Shown here: one piece after another, positions 30,102 through 40,093 of the stretch
Layout of the letters: each line of letters starts with the position of its first letter
Position numbering within the stretch: the stretch's first letter is position 1
DNA from: Leishmania donovani
Taxonomy: Eukaryota; Euglenozoa; Kinetoplastea; Trypanosomatida; Trypanosomatidae
Length of the DNA: 64,000 bases
Assembly: GCF_000227135.1 (NCBI RefSeq)
Contig: NC_018262.1
Location: 1,374,223-1,438,222 of the forward strand
Direction: 5' to 3'
Notes under the pieces: model-generated
Told to the model about the DNA's origin: nothing
What the model saw: only the letters and a program-made list of their open reading frames with translations
The model's database searches: none
Translations under genes and position numbers: made by a program

Positions 30102-30680
30102 TCACTGGTGAGAGAAGCTACCTTCCTCCGCTGAGAATAGCACTGTCAGCGGGTCAATGTGAAGCTCTGACAATACCTGTTCCACCTGGCCTGCTGCCTT
30201 AGAGTCTGCCAAGTGCTGCAGCGCCGCCTGCGAAACTCTCACCCAATACAGCGTGTCTGCTACGAGTGACCACGCTTTCGCGCCTTCGAGCTCGGCTCGG
30301 CGAGCGTCGATGCGCTGCTGTAGCTGCCAGCGAGAAGGCCTACACCTCGCGAGGGCAACGTCAGTCTCGGTGCTGGGGAGAGGATCGGTTGTCCCGCCTC
30401 GCGGTGGGGTGACAGCGTCGCATTCCGATGCCGTCTTGGGCGCTGTGAAGGGCTCGGACGCCGCGACAGTCGTATCTGGTGCGAGCGGTGCAGGAGTTGA
30501 CGAGGTATTTGGTGCGCGGGGGTCATCTGCAAAGGAGGGCGCTGCATGTAGCGCAAACGCCTGGCTGCGGTGCAGCTGTCGCGCTACCGCGCGAGTGGAT
30601 GCTGCAGTGGTGCACGGAGCTGTATGCTTGAAAGGTGGGTGGAACGACTTCTTGGCGGCGGTGGAGCGCATGTTTGGCAT
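30102..30680 (-). CDS. small protein, possibly Swi5-like
   Basis: A 192-residue protein from the ATG at 30680 (MPNMRSTAAKKSF); the longer frame would start at GTG. The first 110 residues are Ala/Pro/Thr/Ser-rich and probably disordered. The C-terminal 70 residues are helical: a coiled stretch (QLQQRIDARRAELEGAKAW) followed by LQHLADSKAAGQVEQVLSEL. The spacing L-x3-L-x3-K-x2-G-Q recalls the Swi5 family pattern 'LH-x-Y-N-x-x-K-D-x-G-Q', which acts with Sfr1 in Rad51/Dmc1 recombination. This resemblance is weak and rests on a few residues. If it fails, the gene is an unknown. Confidence 0.5.
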   Translation of the reverse strand: MPNMRSTAAKKSFHPPFKHTAPCTTAASTRAVARQLHRSQAFALHAAPSFADDPRAPNTSSTPAPLAPDTTVAASEPFTAPKTASECDAVTPPRGGTTDPLPSTETDVALARCRPSRWQLQQRIDARRAELEGAKAWSLVADTLYWVRVSQAALQHLADSKAAGQVEQVLSELHIDPLTVLFSAEEGSFSHQ

Positions 30681-31445
30681 TCGCACCGTTGATGGTGTCG
30701 TTGACTTTTTGTAAAAGCGGAGACAATGGTGAAGAGAAACAGCCACTGGGTACCGCCCACGCGTCTCTCTGGAGAAGGGTGTGGGTGAGGCAAAACGCGC
30801 ACTTGTGAGCGCGACGTCGCCTCCAGCTTTTCTTTTGAGTCCAAAGCAAGAGGAAGAAGCGCCGAACTCATATCGAAGGCGGCAAAGTATGCATGCGCTT
30901 CAGCGACTACCCACAACACAGAAGTGGAACACACACGCGCACATACATCAACGGCTGGCAAGCTGAGATGCCGCGCACGTTTGGAATAGTACACGAAGAA
31001 AAAAAAAAAAAACAAGAAAAAGAGCGGCAGAGAAGAGTGACGGAGTGATTTCAGAAAGAAGAGGCGGGCCAGTGACAACCATCACGCGCAGCATCCCAAA
31101 GGCAGAAAACAGTTCCAGCGGCGCACGTTGCACGTGGGGTGGGCTTCTGAAAGCTTAAAAGTGAGAGGGGAGACCACTTCGCATGTTGGCTGCCGATCAA
31201 GAGACACACACTCAAGAAAAAGCGTAACAGAGAGCCATTTCACCCCCTCTAACGTGTATCAACGCTGTTTTTTTTTTTTTTTTTCGTGTGTATGTGAGGG
31301 GGAGGAGGGGAGCTGTGAAGAGGTTTTATTTCTTTCTTGTATGTCCCGTATTCAGCGCATACGTATGAAGCAGCTTGATAGCAACGAGGAGAGGGCCGGC
31401 TTGCCTCAAACGGGTGCAGAGGATCGCGTGCTTCTCTGCCTCCGC
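30681..31445. other. intergenic region with long homopolymers
   Basis: It contains an A-run (about 31001-31013) and a 17-base T-run (31268-31284). No credible gene. Confidence 0.5.
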
Positions 31446-33206
31446 TTATAGCCAGTGTGGCCCATACGTGGAGAGGTATGTAGCCGTAAGGTATGCATCT
31501 GCGGCTGCCTGCTGCTGCGCCTTCTTGGAGGCCGCTCCAGACCCTGCCGCAGCAGCGGCAAAGCAGTTGGGCACCTCTGAGTCAAGAAAAGACACTACCT
31601 CTCTTCGCACATCCATGGCAGTAGAGCGCTGTGGCTGCTGGCTCACCTGGTGCTGCCTGCGGGATGAAGGCGAGAGCAGTCCCCTTTCCCTTGCTGTGTG
31701 GCCACCAGGAGTCACACACTGGTCGCGCCCATCGGGGCCTGTGAGCGACCTGGTCGAGAGGACATCCCAGTCCGCGGGGTAGCGTTGCAGTAGATCACAA
31801 GTCGGCTCCAGCACTTCCACCAGGATAGAAAAAGCGGGTTCAGAGAGCCGCATCACCGTTGATGCACTGAGTCCATCAGCAGCGCCCGGGTGGGTTGGTG
31901 GTTCCAACGGAACGACGGCATCGGGTGCGTACTGCTTTTGTGCGGCTTCTCGAGCGACAAGCGGGTTCGCCGGCGACAGAGGTGCCGTCACCTTCACAAG
32001 TCGTGGAGTAGAACCTGCAGACGACCTGCAAGCGCTCTTCTTGTAGTCGACCAACAAGGCATCAATGACACGCCTATACATGCCGAGGGCAGACTGCAGT
32101 AAACTCTGCAGAGTGAGCCGCAAGATGCTCTGCGTCCTCGTTAGTTCCCTCTCATGCGCCTGCAATGCTGCGCTCTCCTTCAGTGTCGCCTCGCAAAAGA
32201 GTAAGCACGACTCATAGTCGAGCAGGGCGGGGATAAGGTAGTAGCAGCGCTCGATCACGGACGACCTCACTTTGGTTAGCAGGTCGTAGCCAATGTGAAG
32301 GAGTGCATTCTGCGTTAAGTTCAGCCACGGCGCCGAGCCGTGGTCTGAATGTCGCCGTTGCGGCCGAAGCCGAAAACGTATCAGAGCGTGTAGGAGGCCA
32401 CCAAGACAGTTGGTGTGCACTACGACTGGTCGCGGTGAAGAGCCAGTTTCAGATTCATGGTGTCGACTCTGCTGCACGGAAAGCCGTTTCAGCTTGGTGC
32501 CTACCGTAGCAGGAATACTGCTGGGGTGCAACGCGTCCCAGCTGATGCGGAGCTGCTCGCGCGCCACACGCTGGGTAGCCTCCATAGCTCGCGTGCACAC
32601 CTCATCACACGCCTGTTCGTCTTCCTCATCCTTCCTGAGAAGGGTGCCGCAGGAGGAAGAGGCAGCCATGTCACTGGCGCAGCTGGTGCCGCCCATTGAC
32701 TGGCTCGCCCCCCGTTTCTCTGCCAATGTGCACAAATGCGAAGCGAGCCGTTCTCGAATGCTTTGATCCAGCACCGGCCACGCAAGGGGCATGAAATACT
32801 GCCTGTAGCGTCCTACTTCGTACTCTTCCTCGAGAGTCAGCACTCCCCCTCTTGTGTTGCACAGGAGCTCTACTCGCAAGACGATCCATATGCCCAGCAT
32901 CCTCGTCCAACGCGCCGCTACGACGGCAGTGGCATGATCCATGTCTTCGTCACCGTCACCTGCACTGCTACAATGGCAAGTGACGGGTGCCGCTGCCGCC
33001 GCCGTCATCCATTGCGTCAGCAAAGGCGCTTCCACTCGCTTCACGAACGCAAGAGACGGCAACGAACTAGAATGTGACAGCGACGAGGAAGCCTTTGTCG
33101 CCGACTGCTCACTCGGCAATCCACTCCACGACGACGGGAGAAGCACGGCTAGCTCTCGTGCGTAGAGCAGTGTCTCGCGATACGTGCACCAGTCATCGAG
33201 CTGCAT
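31446..33206 (-). CDS. large protein of unknown function
   Basis: A 586-residue frame with an ATG start (MQLDDWCTYRETLLYARELA) and coding-like composition throughout. Predicted mostly helical, with Ser- and Ala-rich linkers, a Cys-rich patch near 76-80 and a conserved-looking block ALLDYESCLLFCEATLKESA in the centre. The last 90 residues are Ser/Gln/Arg-rich, with an Ala-rich patch near 560-570. No signal peptide, membrane segment or known domain is recognised. Confidence 0.55.
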   Translation of the reverse strand: MQLDDWCTYRETLLYARELAVLLPSSWSGLPSEQSATKASSSLSHSSSLPSLAFVKRVEAPLLTQWMTAAAAAPVTCHCSSAGDGDEDMDHATAVVAARWTRMLGIWIVLRVELLCNTRGGVLTLEEEYEVGRYRQYFMPLAWPVLDQSIRERLASHLCTLAEKRGASQSMGGTSCASDMAASSSCGTLLRKDEEDEQACDEVCTRAMEATQRVAREQLRISWDALHPSSIPATVGTKLKRLSVQQSRHHESETGSSPRPVVVHTNCLGGLLHALIRFRLRPQRRHSDHGSAPWLNLTQNALLHIGYDLLTKVRSSVIERCYYLIPALLDYESCLLFCEATLKESAALQAHERELTRTQSILRLTLQSLLQSALGMYRRVIDALLVDYKKSACRSSAGSTPRLVKVTAPLSPANPLVAREAAQKQYAPDAVVPLEPPTHPGAADGLSASTVMRLSEPAFSILVEVLEPTCDLLQRYPADWDVLSTRSLTGPDGRDQCVTPGGHTARERGLLSPSSRRQHQVSQQPQRSTAMDVRREVVSFLDSEVPNCFAAAAAGSGAASKKAQQQAAADAYLTATYLSTYGPHWL

Positions 33207-34604
33207 TAGGCATAAAATGATGGTCGCTTACCCGTGTGTGGATTCGATTCACACTTTCTCGACCCTCAAGCAACGTGAAGGTTGTCTCACACGCGCGTGA
33301 GTGGGGCTGTTTATGCGAGCGTATTCGTGGTGTACACAGTAGCAATTGCCCAAGCAAAGCAATTGGAGCGCGCGCACCCGCCAAGTGCACTAGCAGACAT
33401 GCACACACGCAGTATGAAAGAAGAGGGGCAGTCGAGCAGAGCGCAAGAGTGAGGGGTTCGGTGTGGTCAAACCACAAGGCGCGCACACCGCATTCAAAGC
33501 ACGGCACACGATGATGGCGGAGTGCACGAGTCCCACGACCGAAAAGTGCAAAAGGAGGGGGAGCGGGGGCGGTGTACCATAGCCACAGCAGGCGCGCACA
33601 CGCACATGCACACACAAACTCATCCCTTCTGCATATTTCTGTGGCCGAAACGTGCGTATGTATGCGAAAGAGCGGAAGCACAAGGCTGATGTCTTTGCTT
33701 GCGTCGCTCGAGGACGGGGATAGCGCTGGTGAAACAAGAACACGAAGTCGTATCATGTTGATGTGGAAGCGCCGTAGTACGCTGCCCTTCACTCATGCGC
33801 CCTTTCTTTGGTTTTCTTGTTGTCTTGATCTGTTTTCTTAGCATGTATGGAAGGAGACCAGAGAAAGAACGCGTACAGGTAACCTCGGAAACACGCAAGC
33901 ACACGTACACGCACTATTGTGCAGGAAAGGAAAAACAGAAGAACCGCTGATGTTCACTGCGGGCATCATTGGACACCTGGTAAACGATAAAAGGCTCAAC
34001 CGCGTGAAGACGCGCGCGCACACGCACACATGTGAAGAGTGAATGAGAGCGGGAGGAGGGGGAGAAGCAATCAAGTGCACTCACGCACGTGCACCCGTGG
34101 TCAGCCGCCTTCTCTCGCGGATCGCTTCATCTCGTCTTCGATGCCACGCATCGTGAGTTAAGGCTAACCCGACGGAGAGAAAGAGAAGCACAGACTCTCC
34201 ACAACTGAGCCGGTCGACTCTACTGGTGCTGCTTTCTTCTCTGTCGGTTTCTGGCTATCTTCTATCATACGCAGCACAGAGGAGCGGAGGGACAAAGCGG
34301 CCTTGTGTGCAATCGAGCGTTGCGTTCATGTTTTGTATTCCTGCGCGCACTCGTGGTTCCTCTCAGTATGACGACACATGTTCTATGTCAGCGCCAGCAG
34401 CGCGCTTTCTTCTCTGTCTCCGAGCGGGTACCGTGGAAAGAGAGTAACGATATACCTTGGCGTGGCTCCCCTGTTTGAGTCTGCGTATATCGGCGCAACA
34501 CCTCTCCATCTGCTTTGCTTGCTGGCTTGAAGCTCATCCATCACTAACGATGGGCAATCACGCCGTTCATTGTCGCGCTCTCCTCTAACTTCGTGTAGTG
34601 CTGT
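33207..34604. other. 1.4-kb gene-free region
   Basis: Probable 3' UTR of the RPA3-like gene and 5' UTR of the gene ending at 33206. It contains only scattered CA/TG repeats (for example near 33598-33614 and 34010-34028). No open frame with domain homology. Confidence 0.5.
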
Positions 34605-34958
34605 TCAAAAGAGCTGTGGTACTTTGGTCGTCAGGCTCACGAGGCGGCGGTACACCTCAAAGTCGAATTCGTCATCAAGCATGGCGTGCTGAAAGTACGT
34701 CAGATCCCCCGTGGAAGGATCGACGTAGCAGATAAACTCGCAGACGCGGCTCACTTCCACTGCCTCCGGCACGCCAACCACCTTTACCGACATGCCCGTC
34801 ACACCACATTTGAACTCACCCGGGCCCGTCAGCTCAAAAATGATGGAGACGTACTCGCCACGGTGACTCTGGTAGGTTTGCGCCGTCACGCGCGGCGACA
34901 CGCCCTGGAACACAGGGAACTTGTTGCTTGGGGTGGATTGAATGTGCTGGGCATACAT
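34605..34958 (-). CDS. RPA3-like single-stranded DNA-binding complex subunit
   Basis: A 117-residue protein, close to the length of the smallest subunit of replication protein A (about 120). It is predicted to be a single OB fold: FPVFQGVSPRVTAQT, GEYVSIIFELTG, GVTGMSVKVVGVPEAVEVS as beta strands, ending in a helix DFEVYRRLVSLTTKVPQLF. The closing 'FD-x-x-x-Y-x-x-x-V-x-x-x-x-x-x-x-P-x-x-F' is the RPA3 trimerisation helix pattern. RPA coats single-stranded DNA in replication and repair in the nucleus. The start is an ATG just downstream (minus strand) of a long CA-type repeat. Confidence 0.65.
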   Translation of the reverse strand: MYAQHIQSTPSNKFPVFQGVSPRVTAQTYQSHRGEYVSIIFELTGPGEFKCGVTGMSVKVVGVPEAVEVSRVCEFICYVDPSTGDLTYFQHAMLDDEFDFEVYRRLVSLTTKVPQLF

Positions 34959-34963
34959 TGCGC

Positions 34964-34967
34964 TTGT

Positions 34968-34999
<32 letters not shown>
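34964..34999. repeat. TG microsatellite in the 5' leader of the RPA3-like gene
   Basis: A nearly perfect TG dinucleotide run of 36 bases begins 6 bases upstream of the RPA3-like ATG. On the sense strand it reads CA and merges with the pyrimidine-rich leader. Confidence 0.8.
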
Positions 35000-35831
35000 T
35001 TCGGGGGAGGGAGTCTTCTGAGGAGCAAGAGGCGGGAGCAGCGCAGAGTCACGTGATGAGATGAACGCGTTCGGATGGAAAGGGAAGATGTGAAGATATG
35101 TATGTGTGTGTGGAGGGGGGGAGCAGTGGGTGCGTGGATGTGGGTATAAAAGCTGGCTCGTCACAAGAGGTCCGTGAGGTACAAGACCACCAAGGAAACA
35201 GCAAGCTGGGACACGCACGCGAGTTTGTGTGGTTGTGGCAACAAGAATACTGAAGAAGGAGCGCAGATCGAAAGTGCGTGCACAAAGTGGAAATGGTGAC
35301 ACTGTAAACGACCGTACAAGGCGAATGACACGATATGCACGAAACCAATGAGTTGGGCATGCGTGGCCCAGGTGATGCAAGGCAGCCAAGTCACGTTCAC
35401 GCGCATCTCCTCCAAGACCTGCGCACTCACAGAAGCTTTAAGGTGCTCTCTGCGACGGTGTCAGTGGCACTGACGTTCCCCCAGATCCATTGAAGCCGTT
35501 TGGAGGCTTCGTGGAGGCCGGGGTCGTCATCCCTCTCTCAACGGGTTGAACTTCTGCCACCCTCGACGACAAGAGCTTTTTTATTGCTATTTTTTGCTTC
35601 GCTCGGCCGTTTTTTTTCGCCTCCCCATCTGCAGGGACGCCGGGTGTCAGCAGAGCACCACACGAAGCCGGCAGCGGTCGAGAACACACACACGTGCGTC
35701 ACGGAAAGAGAGGAAAAAATGCAGATGCGGAAAAAAAAGGATAAAAAACAACGCAAACGTCAGGGCCGCCGTAATTGCTGCACCCGTGCTTCGTTTCCTT
35801 TCTCGTAAGTCCATTCTATGCCAGCCAACAG
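35000..35831. other. intergenic region, no gene seen
   Basis: Spacer between the RPA3-like gene and the SIDER-like element. It has a T-rich plus-strand stretch (35576-35622) and an A-rich one (35729-35752). An 83-codon minus frame (35438-35689) starts at GTG and has no recognisable homology, so it is not called. Confidence 0.5.
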
Positions 35832-36590
35832 GAGTCAAGCTGCACTCTACCTGACGACCCTGTCTCAGGCCCCCACGGCGTGGCGCAAAGCAGTGCTGGA
35901 CAGCCGCCGCAGCACGGCCCCAGNNNNNNNNNNNNNNNNNNNNNNNNNNNNNNNNNNNNNNNNNNNNNNNNNNNNNNNNNNNNNNNNNNNNNNNNNNNNN
36001 NNNNNNNNNNNNNNNNNNNNNNTGCCCGAACACGCCAACCACGCTTTCCGGTGGCGCGCACCGGCCGGCACCTTTGCGGTCCCCACGGCGTGGCGCAAAG
36101 CAGCGCTGGACAGCCGCTGCGGCAACGCGCCCACCCAGCCGCCGCAGCACGGCCCCAGCCTGCAACGCAACCCACCGGCCCCCACTTTGTAGGCTGCCCT
36201 ACAGCAGTTATCATCATGCCGGTGGCCGCGGGGTGCACCCCTCGGGGTGGCTCAGGGCCCCCCCCACCAGCAGGCGGTGTGAGGACCGGCTGGGATACGT
36301 CCGAATCGTGCTGACACTCTGCTCATCATATGGGTGGGGCAGAAGCATCCGCTGTCGCAGGTCGCTCCAAAGCAGCGCCATCCAGGACGTGGCCGCTGAC
36401 ATCAAGCAGCGACAAGTCGCACTGGCCCTCCCCACGTCCTGTGCGCCTGACCCTGTCGGGGCCAGGGGCGGCTTGGTGTTGACAGGGATGGGGGGGCTGC
36501 TTGGCTTTCTCGACAGAGTTGGGCACTGGGCCCTGGCACCACGCATTGGGGTGTTAGCCGTCATTCGAAAGATTGCGCACGCTGAAAAAA
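35832..36590 (+). mobile_element. young SIDER-like retroposon with a gap
   Basis: A short non-coding retroposon-like element. It shares 'gagtcaagctgcactctacc' and the following several hundred bases almost exactly with 45634-46100, and more loosely with 1528-2124. Its 5' block (35862-35923) resembles the start signature of ingi/L1Tc elements, and a second related block (about 36081-36160, 'ccccacggcgtggcgcaaag' in both) follows after the gap, reminiscent of the duplicated signature described for SIDER2. It ends near 'ctgaaaaaac'. It lies about 20 bases downstream of the XPC/Rad4 stop codon and is antisense to that gene. Confidence 0.75.
35924..36022. other. assembly gap (99 N)
   Basis: A fixed-size gap inside the SIDER-like element; its true length is unknown. 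Confidence 0.99.
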
Positions 36591-36610
36591 CACACGAGGA
36601 ACAACCCTAA

Positions 36611-39268
36611 TCACTGCATCGGCATCGCGCCGGCGCCGAGCCCCTTGGCGTACTGATCCTGCAGCCGTTTTAACGCCAGAAGACGCTGCGCAAGCAAAAG
36701 CCACCAGTGAAACGCACGCTGTCTTCGCTTCGTCGCTTCCTGCTCCTGCACCAGCTGCACCCACTCCTCGTAGGCGCGAAGGAGTGCGACGCTGTCTGTT
36801 TCCTTGACAACAATGCCGTTGATGACGGTCTCCCAGTGCCCGCGGCGGTGCTCGTCGGTGCGGCGGCGCTCAAAGCCAACCACAGCCAAGCGGAAGTCTA
36901 GCTTCATGCGGCGCGCCACGCGAGATATCTGGGGCTGGGTCAGGTGCACAATTCCCTGTGGCGGGGCTTTGTCGAGTAAGATGTACCACGACGTCCGCCC
37001 GTGATGAGGAATGCTCGGAGGATCGCCTGCAGTGAGCGGCAGTGGCTCGAACGGCTGTGTTTGCCAACGACCGTAGAGTGTTGACGGTGCCGCAAACGGG
37101 CGAGAGGCGGGTGGTGCCACAACCTTGTACGCTGGCTGGTCCTCCGTGAGCAGGCTGCGCCCCTCGCGCAGCCACCCGTCACGAGACCGCAGACTCACGA
37201 TGGCGGAACGCTTGTAGACCAGGCGACCCTTCACGCTTCCCACGGTCGTGCATGCATCCTTTGGGTATACCCCCTCATGCCGCGCAAGGTCGGAGTCTAT
37301 CACATAGAGTGGGTGGCGGTGAAGAGCACTCAGCGTTGTGGGCACGGCCTCTGAGTACATGAGGGAGTGTAGCTGCCGGCTCTCCCGCTGCTGCTGCCGC
37401 TGCGCCAGCGAGCTCGTGTGTGGCGCAGCCACGTTGAAAGTGGCACGCAGCACTTCAGACAGCTCACGGGTATCATCCCAGGCGAGTTCGTTGCGCCACA
37501 GGAATCGGTGCTGCCGACAGGTGCCGAGGCGACGACCGTAGGCGTATGCGGTGCTGTACTTGGAGATGTACCGCGGCGTCGCGTCCACCGCCACGTGGCC
37601 AGAGACTGACAGCGTGTATGATGCACCCCAAAGGGTGGCGCAGCTTTGGCACGGGTTCACAGAAAGGAAGCTCTCGCGCTCCGCGGACCACACCTCCACC
37701 CAGTAGCATGAAGTGGGCAGCTTTTTTGACTTGAGCTCCTCACTGTCTTTGGTGTCTTCTGCCGACCCTGCTGAGGGTCGCTGCCGCTTCGACCCCTTGC
37801 CCGCTCGAGCAGCCCCACTAGCGTTGGTGCGATCCGATGCCTTGCGCTTCTCGCGGCCTTCAAAAATGGAAAGAATTCGCAGCGGCCGGCGAGTGCTATC
37901 TTCGATGTCACCGTCTGCGGTGCTGTCCTTGCCTTCACTTGTGTCGTTGTACCCATTGGCAGCGCCGCCGGCAGGCCCCGCTGCGCGGGCCTTCTCCAGC
38001 TGCGTCTTGGCTAGCTTCGCCACCACAAGACGGCAGCTCAGCCCCGCCACGCGCGCCAATGCTAGAAACACAAGGGAGAAGTAAAGGGGATGGGGCAACT
38101 CGAGTGGCGCATCCGCTGAGACACGGCAATCACACTCTGCTATCTTCGTGAAGAGAAACCCTAGTTTGACAGGCACCGACCAGTCGGAAAAGTCTTGCTC
38201 CGCAGACGGCGGAGCAACAGTATACGCCGCGGCACTAACAGGTGTCTCGCGTCCACTCGACGAAGCTGGAGCTGCCGGTGCCACTAACTTGAAGTGGTCG
38301 TTGATGATTTTAATGAGTACATTCACGGCCGCCGAGGTTTTATTCTGCACCGCGTCTTTTGCGCACGTCACCCACGCTGGGGCAAGCGAGAGCTTGCGAT
38401 GCGACGACTTTGTCGACTCTGCCACCAGCACCTTTGCGGTGGCTACGGCTTTGAGAAAAACGTAAGCACTTGTTACCTTTCTGGAAGGATCTTCGCAGCG
38501 TGAGCGTTTCGGGCTCTTTCCGCGCGACACATGGAGCCGGAGAAGCTGTTTAACGAACCTGGGATGGCACGACTCGCGCCAGAGCAGACGGGCTCGAATG
38601 AACACAGCCAGGAGTGCGAAGAGCGACTCGCAGACGCGCTGAATGCGCTCTGAGCGACGCTTTGCGGCTAGCAAATCCCTCTGCTCTATCATGGCCTCAT
38701 AAGCTGGGTCACGCTGCCGCCATGTATCTGAAGCGCGCGACCGTCCCACAAGCGGCAGTTGCGCCCATTCCATCAGGGGTCGATCGCTCGCAGCCGCCTC
38801 CTCGTCCACGTTCACAAGTTCCTCCTTTACGCTACTCGATGTTACAGTATCTGCCTCACCCCTTGTCGTAGTCGTTACTTCTGTCTTGAGAGTTGAAACC
38901 GCGTAAGCGGTCTCATGCTTCACGGCCTCACTTTCGCCGTCATCAGTCAGACCCTTCTTGGCTAAGCTGTCGCTTTCACTTTCCTCCTGCTTCTTGGCAG
39001 GAGAAAAGGCGACTGGAAGCTCCACTTCATCCCACTCGTCCACGTCGGCGGCCAAGTCGCTCCGGTCCTCCTCCGTGACGTTACACGTTTCGGCTGGGTC
39101 AGCGGGTACGCTGGCGGATGTCACCATGGCCATTTTTCGTCGTGTACCGCGGCCGCCTTCGGCGGCCGGAATGCGCAGCCGCTTTGACATATTGCGCAGA
39201 TACCCATCAACAGTGGCAGTCGCCGCTGAGGCGACCGACGTTGCAGCTCTTCGGGTGCTGGAGCTCAT
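36611..39268 (-). CDS. RAD4: DNA damage recognition protein XPC/Rad4
   Basis: An 885-residue homologue of XPC/Rad4, which detects helix-distorting lesions and starts global-genome nucleotide excision repair in the nucleus. The N-terminal 200 residues are charged and low-complexity. A transglutaminase-like core is suggested by PHPLYFSLVFLALARVAGL and RLVVAKL (about 375-415) and by CYWVEVWSAERESFLSVNP (about 520-538). BHD1 begins at PTTLSALHRHPLYVIDSDL (about 642-660), with HEGVYPKDA after it. BHD3 shows GIVHLTQPQISRVARRMKLD and AVVGFERR (about 770-800) and ends NGIVVKE. The C-terminal helix is basic. The start is an ATG. The full domain order makes the call firm. Confidence 0.93.
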   Translation of the reverse strand: MSSSTRRAATSVASAATATVDGYLRNMSKRLRIPAAEGGRGTRRKMAMVTSASVPADPAETCNVTEEDRSDLAADVDEWDEVELPVAFSPAKKQEESESDSLAKKGLTDDGESEAVKHETAYAVSTLKTEVTTTTRGEADTVTSSSVKEELVNVDEEAAASDRPLMEWAQLPLVGRSRASDTWRQRDPAYEAMIEQRDLLAAKRRSERIQRVCESLFALLAVFIRARLLWRESCHPRFVKQLLRLHVSRGKSPKRSRCEDPSRKVTSAYVFLKAVATAKVLVAESTKSSHRKLSLAPAWVTCAKDAVQNKTSAAVNVLIKIINDHFKLVAPAAPASSSGRETPVSAAAYTVAPPSAEQDFSDWSVPVKLGFLFTKIAECDCRVSADAPLELPHPLYFSLVFLALARVAGLSCRLVVAKLAKTQLEKARAAGPAGGAANGYNDTSEGKDSTADGDIEDSTRRPLRILSIFEGREKRKASDRTNASGAARAGKGSKRQRPSAGSAEDTKDSEELKSKKLPTSCYWVEVWSAERESFLSVNPCQSCATLWGASYTLSVSGHVAVDATPRYISKYSTAYAYGRRLGTCRQHRFLWRNELAWDDTRELSEVLRATFNVAAPHTSSLAQRQQQRESRQLHSLMYSEAVPTTLSALHRHPLYVIDSDLARHEGVYPKDACTTVGSVKGRLVYKRSAIVSLRSRDGWLREGRSLLTEDQPAYKVVAPPASRPFAAPSTLYGRWQTQPFEPLPLTAGDPPSIPHHGRTSWYILLDKAPPQGIVHLTQPQISRVARRMKLDFRLAVVGFERRRTDEHRRGHWETVINGIVVKETDSVALLRAYEEWVQLVQEQEATKRRQRAFHWWLLLAQRLLALKRLQDQYAKGLGAGAMPMQ

Positions 39269-40093
39269 TATTGACGGACTATCAGCAGAGTAGAAGCATG
39301 GTGTAATGCACAGCTAGCGAAGAGAAGCCCAGTACAAGAGCAGAAATAAGGTCAAGGTAAAGACTTCAAGCACCAAATCGGTTCGGTTTCTCCTCCGTAT
39401 TTTTTCCCAATGAAAAAGATGACCACAGTATGATGTCAAAAAGAAAAAGGGGAAAAAGAGGAGCGTGAAGGTCTCGATAAAGATGCAGCACTGCACAGTA
39501 CCGCAGCCACAGGGTTAGCCGTGAGAAACAGAGAAACAGGCGAAGGATCGAAGAGCACGTAAATATCCTTTTTCCTGATGCTGCTGTCCGCGCTGGCAAA
39601 CCAGCACGTGCAATTGTGGGCACTTGACTTCTTGTGTGAAACGCAACAGCAGCCTTGGCAATCAACCAATGTATATATATATATATATATAAACCAGGGG
39701 CACCAAAAAAAAAACGCGATGCAAGGGAAGGAAGATAGAGCGCTCAAGATAAAGGCATCAATGTGAAGTAAAAACCAAGCAAGCTGCGGAGGATATATGG
39801 AAAATGGCCGTTGCAGAGGTGGCGCAACGAGCATGAAAGACCCCTTCCTCAGCCGTGTTGAGTGCTGCAGCAATGCATCGAGTTATCCGGTGCGGGAAAA
39901 CATACCGGAACTTTTCCCAGGAATTATTCAGTAGTGCGAGCCACCGCTCTACGTGAGCCTCACCTTTTTTTGTTTGTGAGATGTGCAGATGGTCATCCAT
40001 CCCCACAAGAAAACAGATGTGAAAAAGGTTAATGCTCAGTCACGCCTGACGAACAAAAGTGACTCTTTTCAACTTGAATGGCCTTGTATCTGC
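39269..40093. other. intergenic region with a TA microsatellite
   Basis: It contains a 20-base TA repeat (39672-39691) and an A-run (about 39704-39714). No gene is supported. From here to about 44.1 kb the sequence is visibly less GC-rich than the rest. Confidence 0.5.

Noticed and set aside
35438..35689. 83-codon minus-strand frame between RPA3-like and XPC genes
   Set aside because: Starts at GTG; the first ATG leaves only about 30 codons, with no homology.
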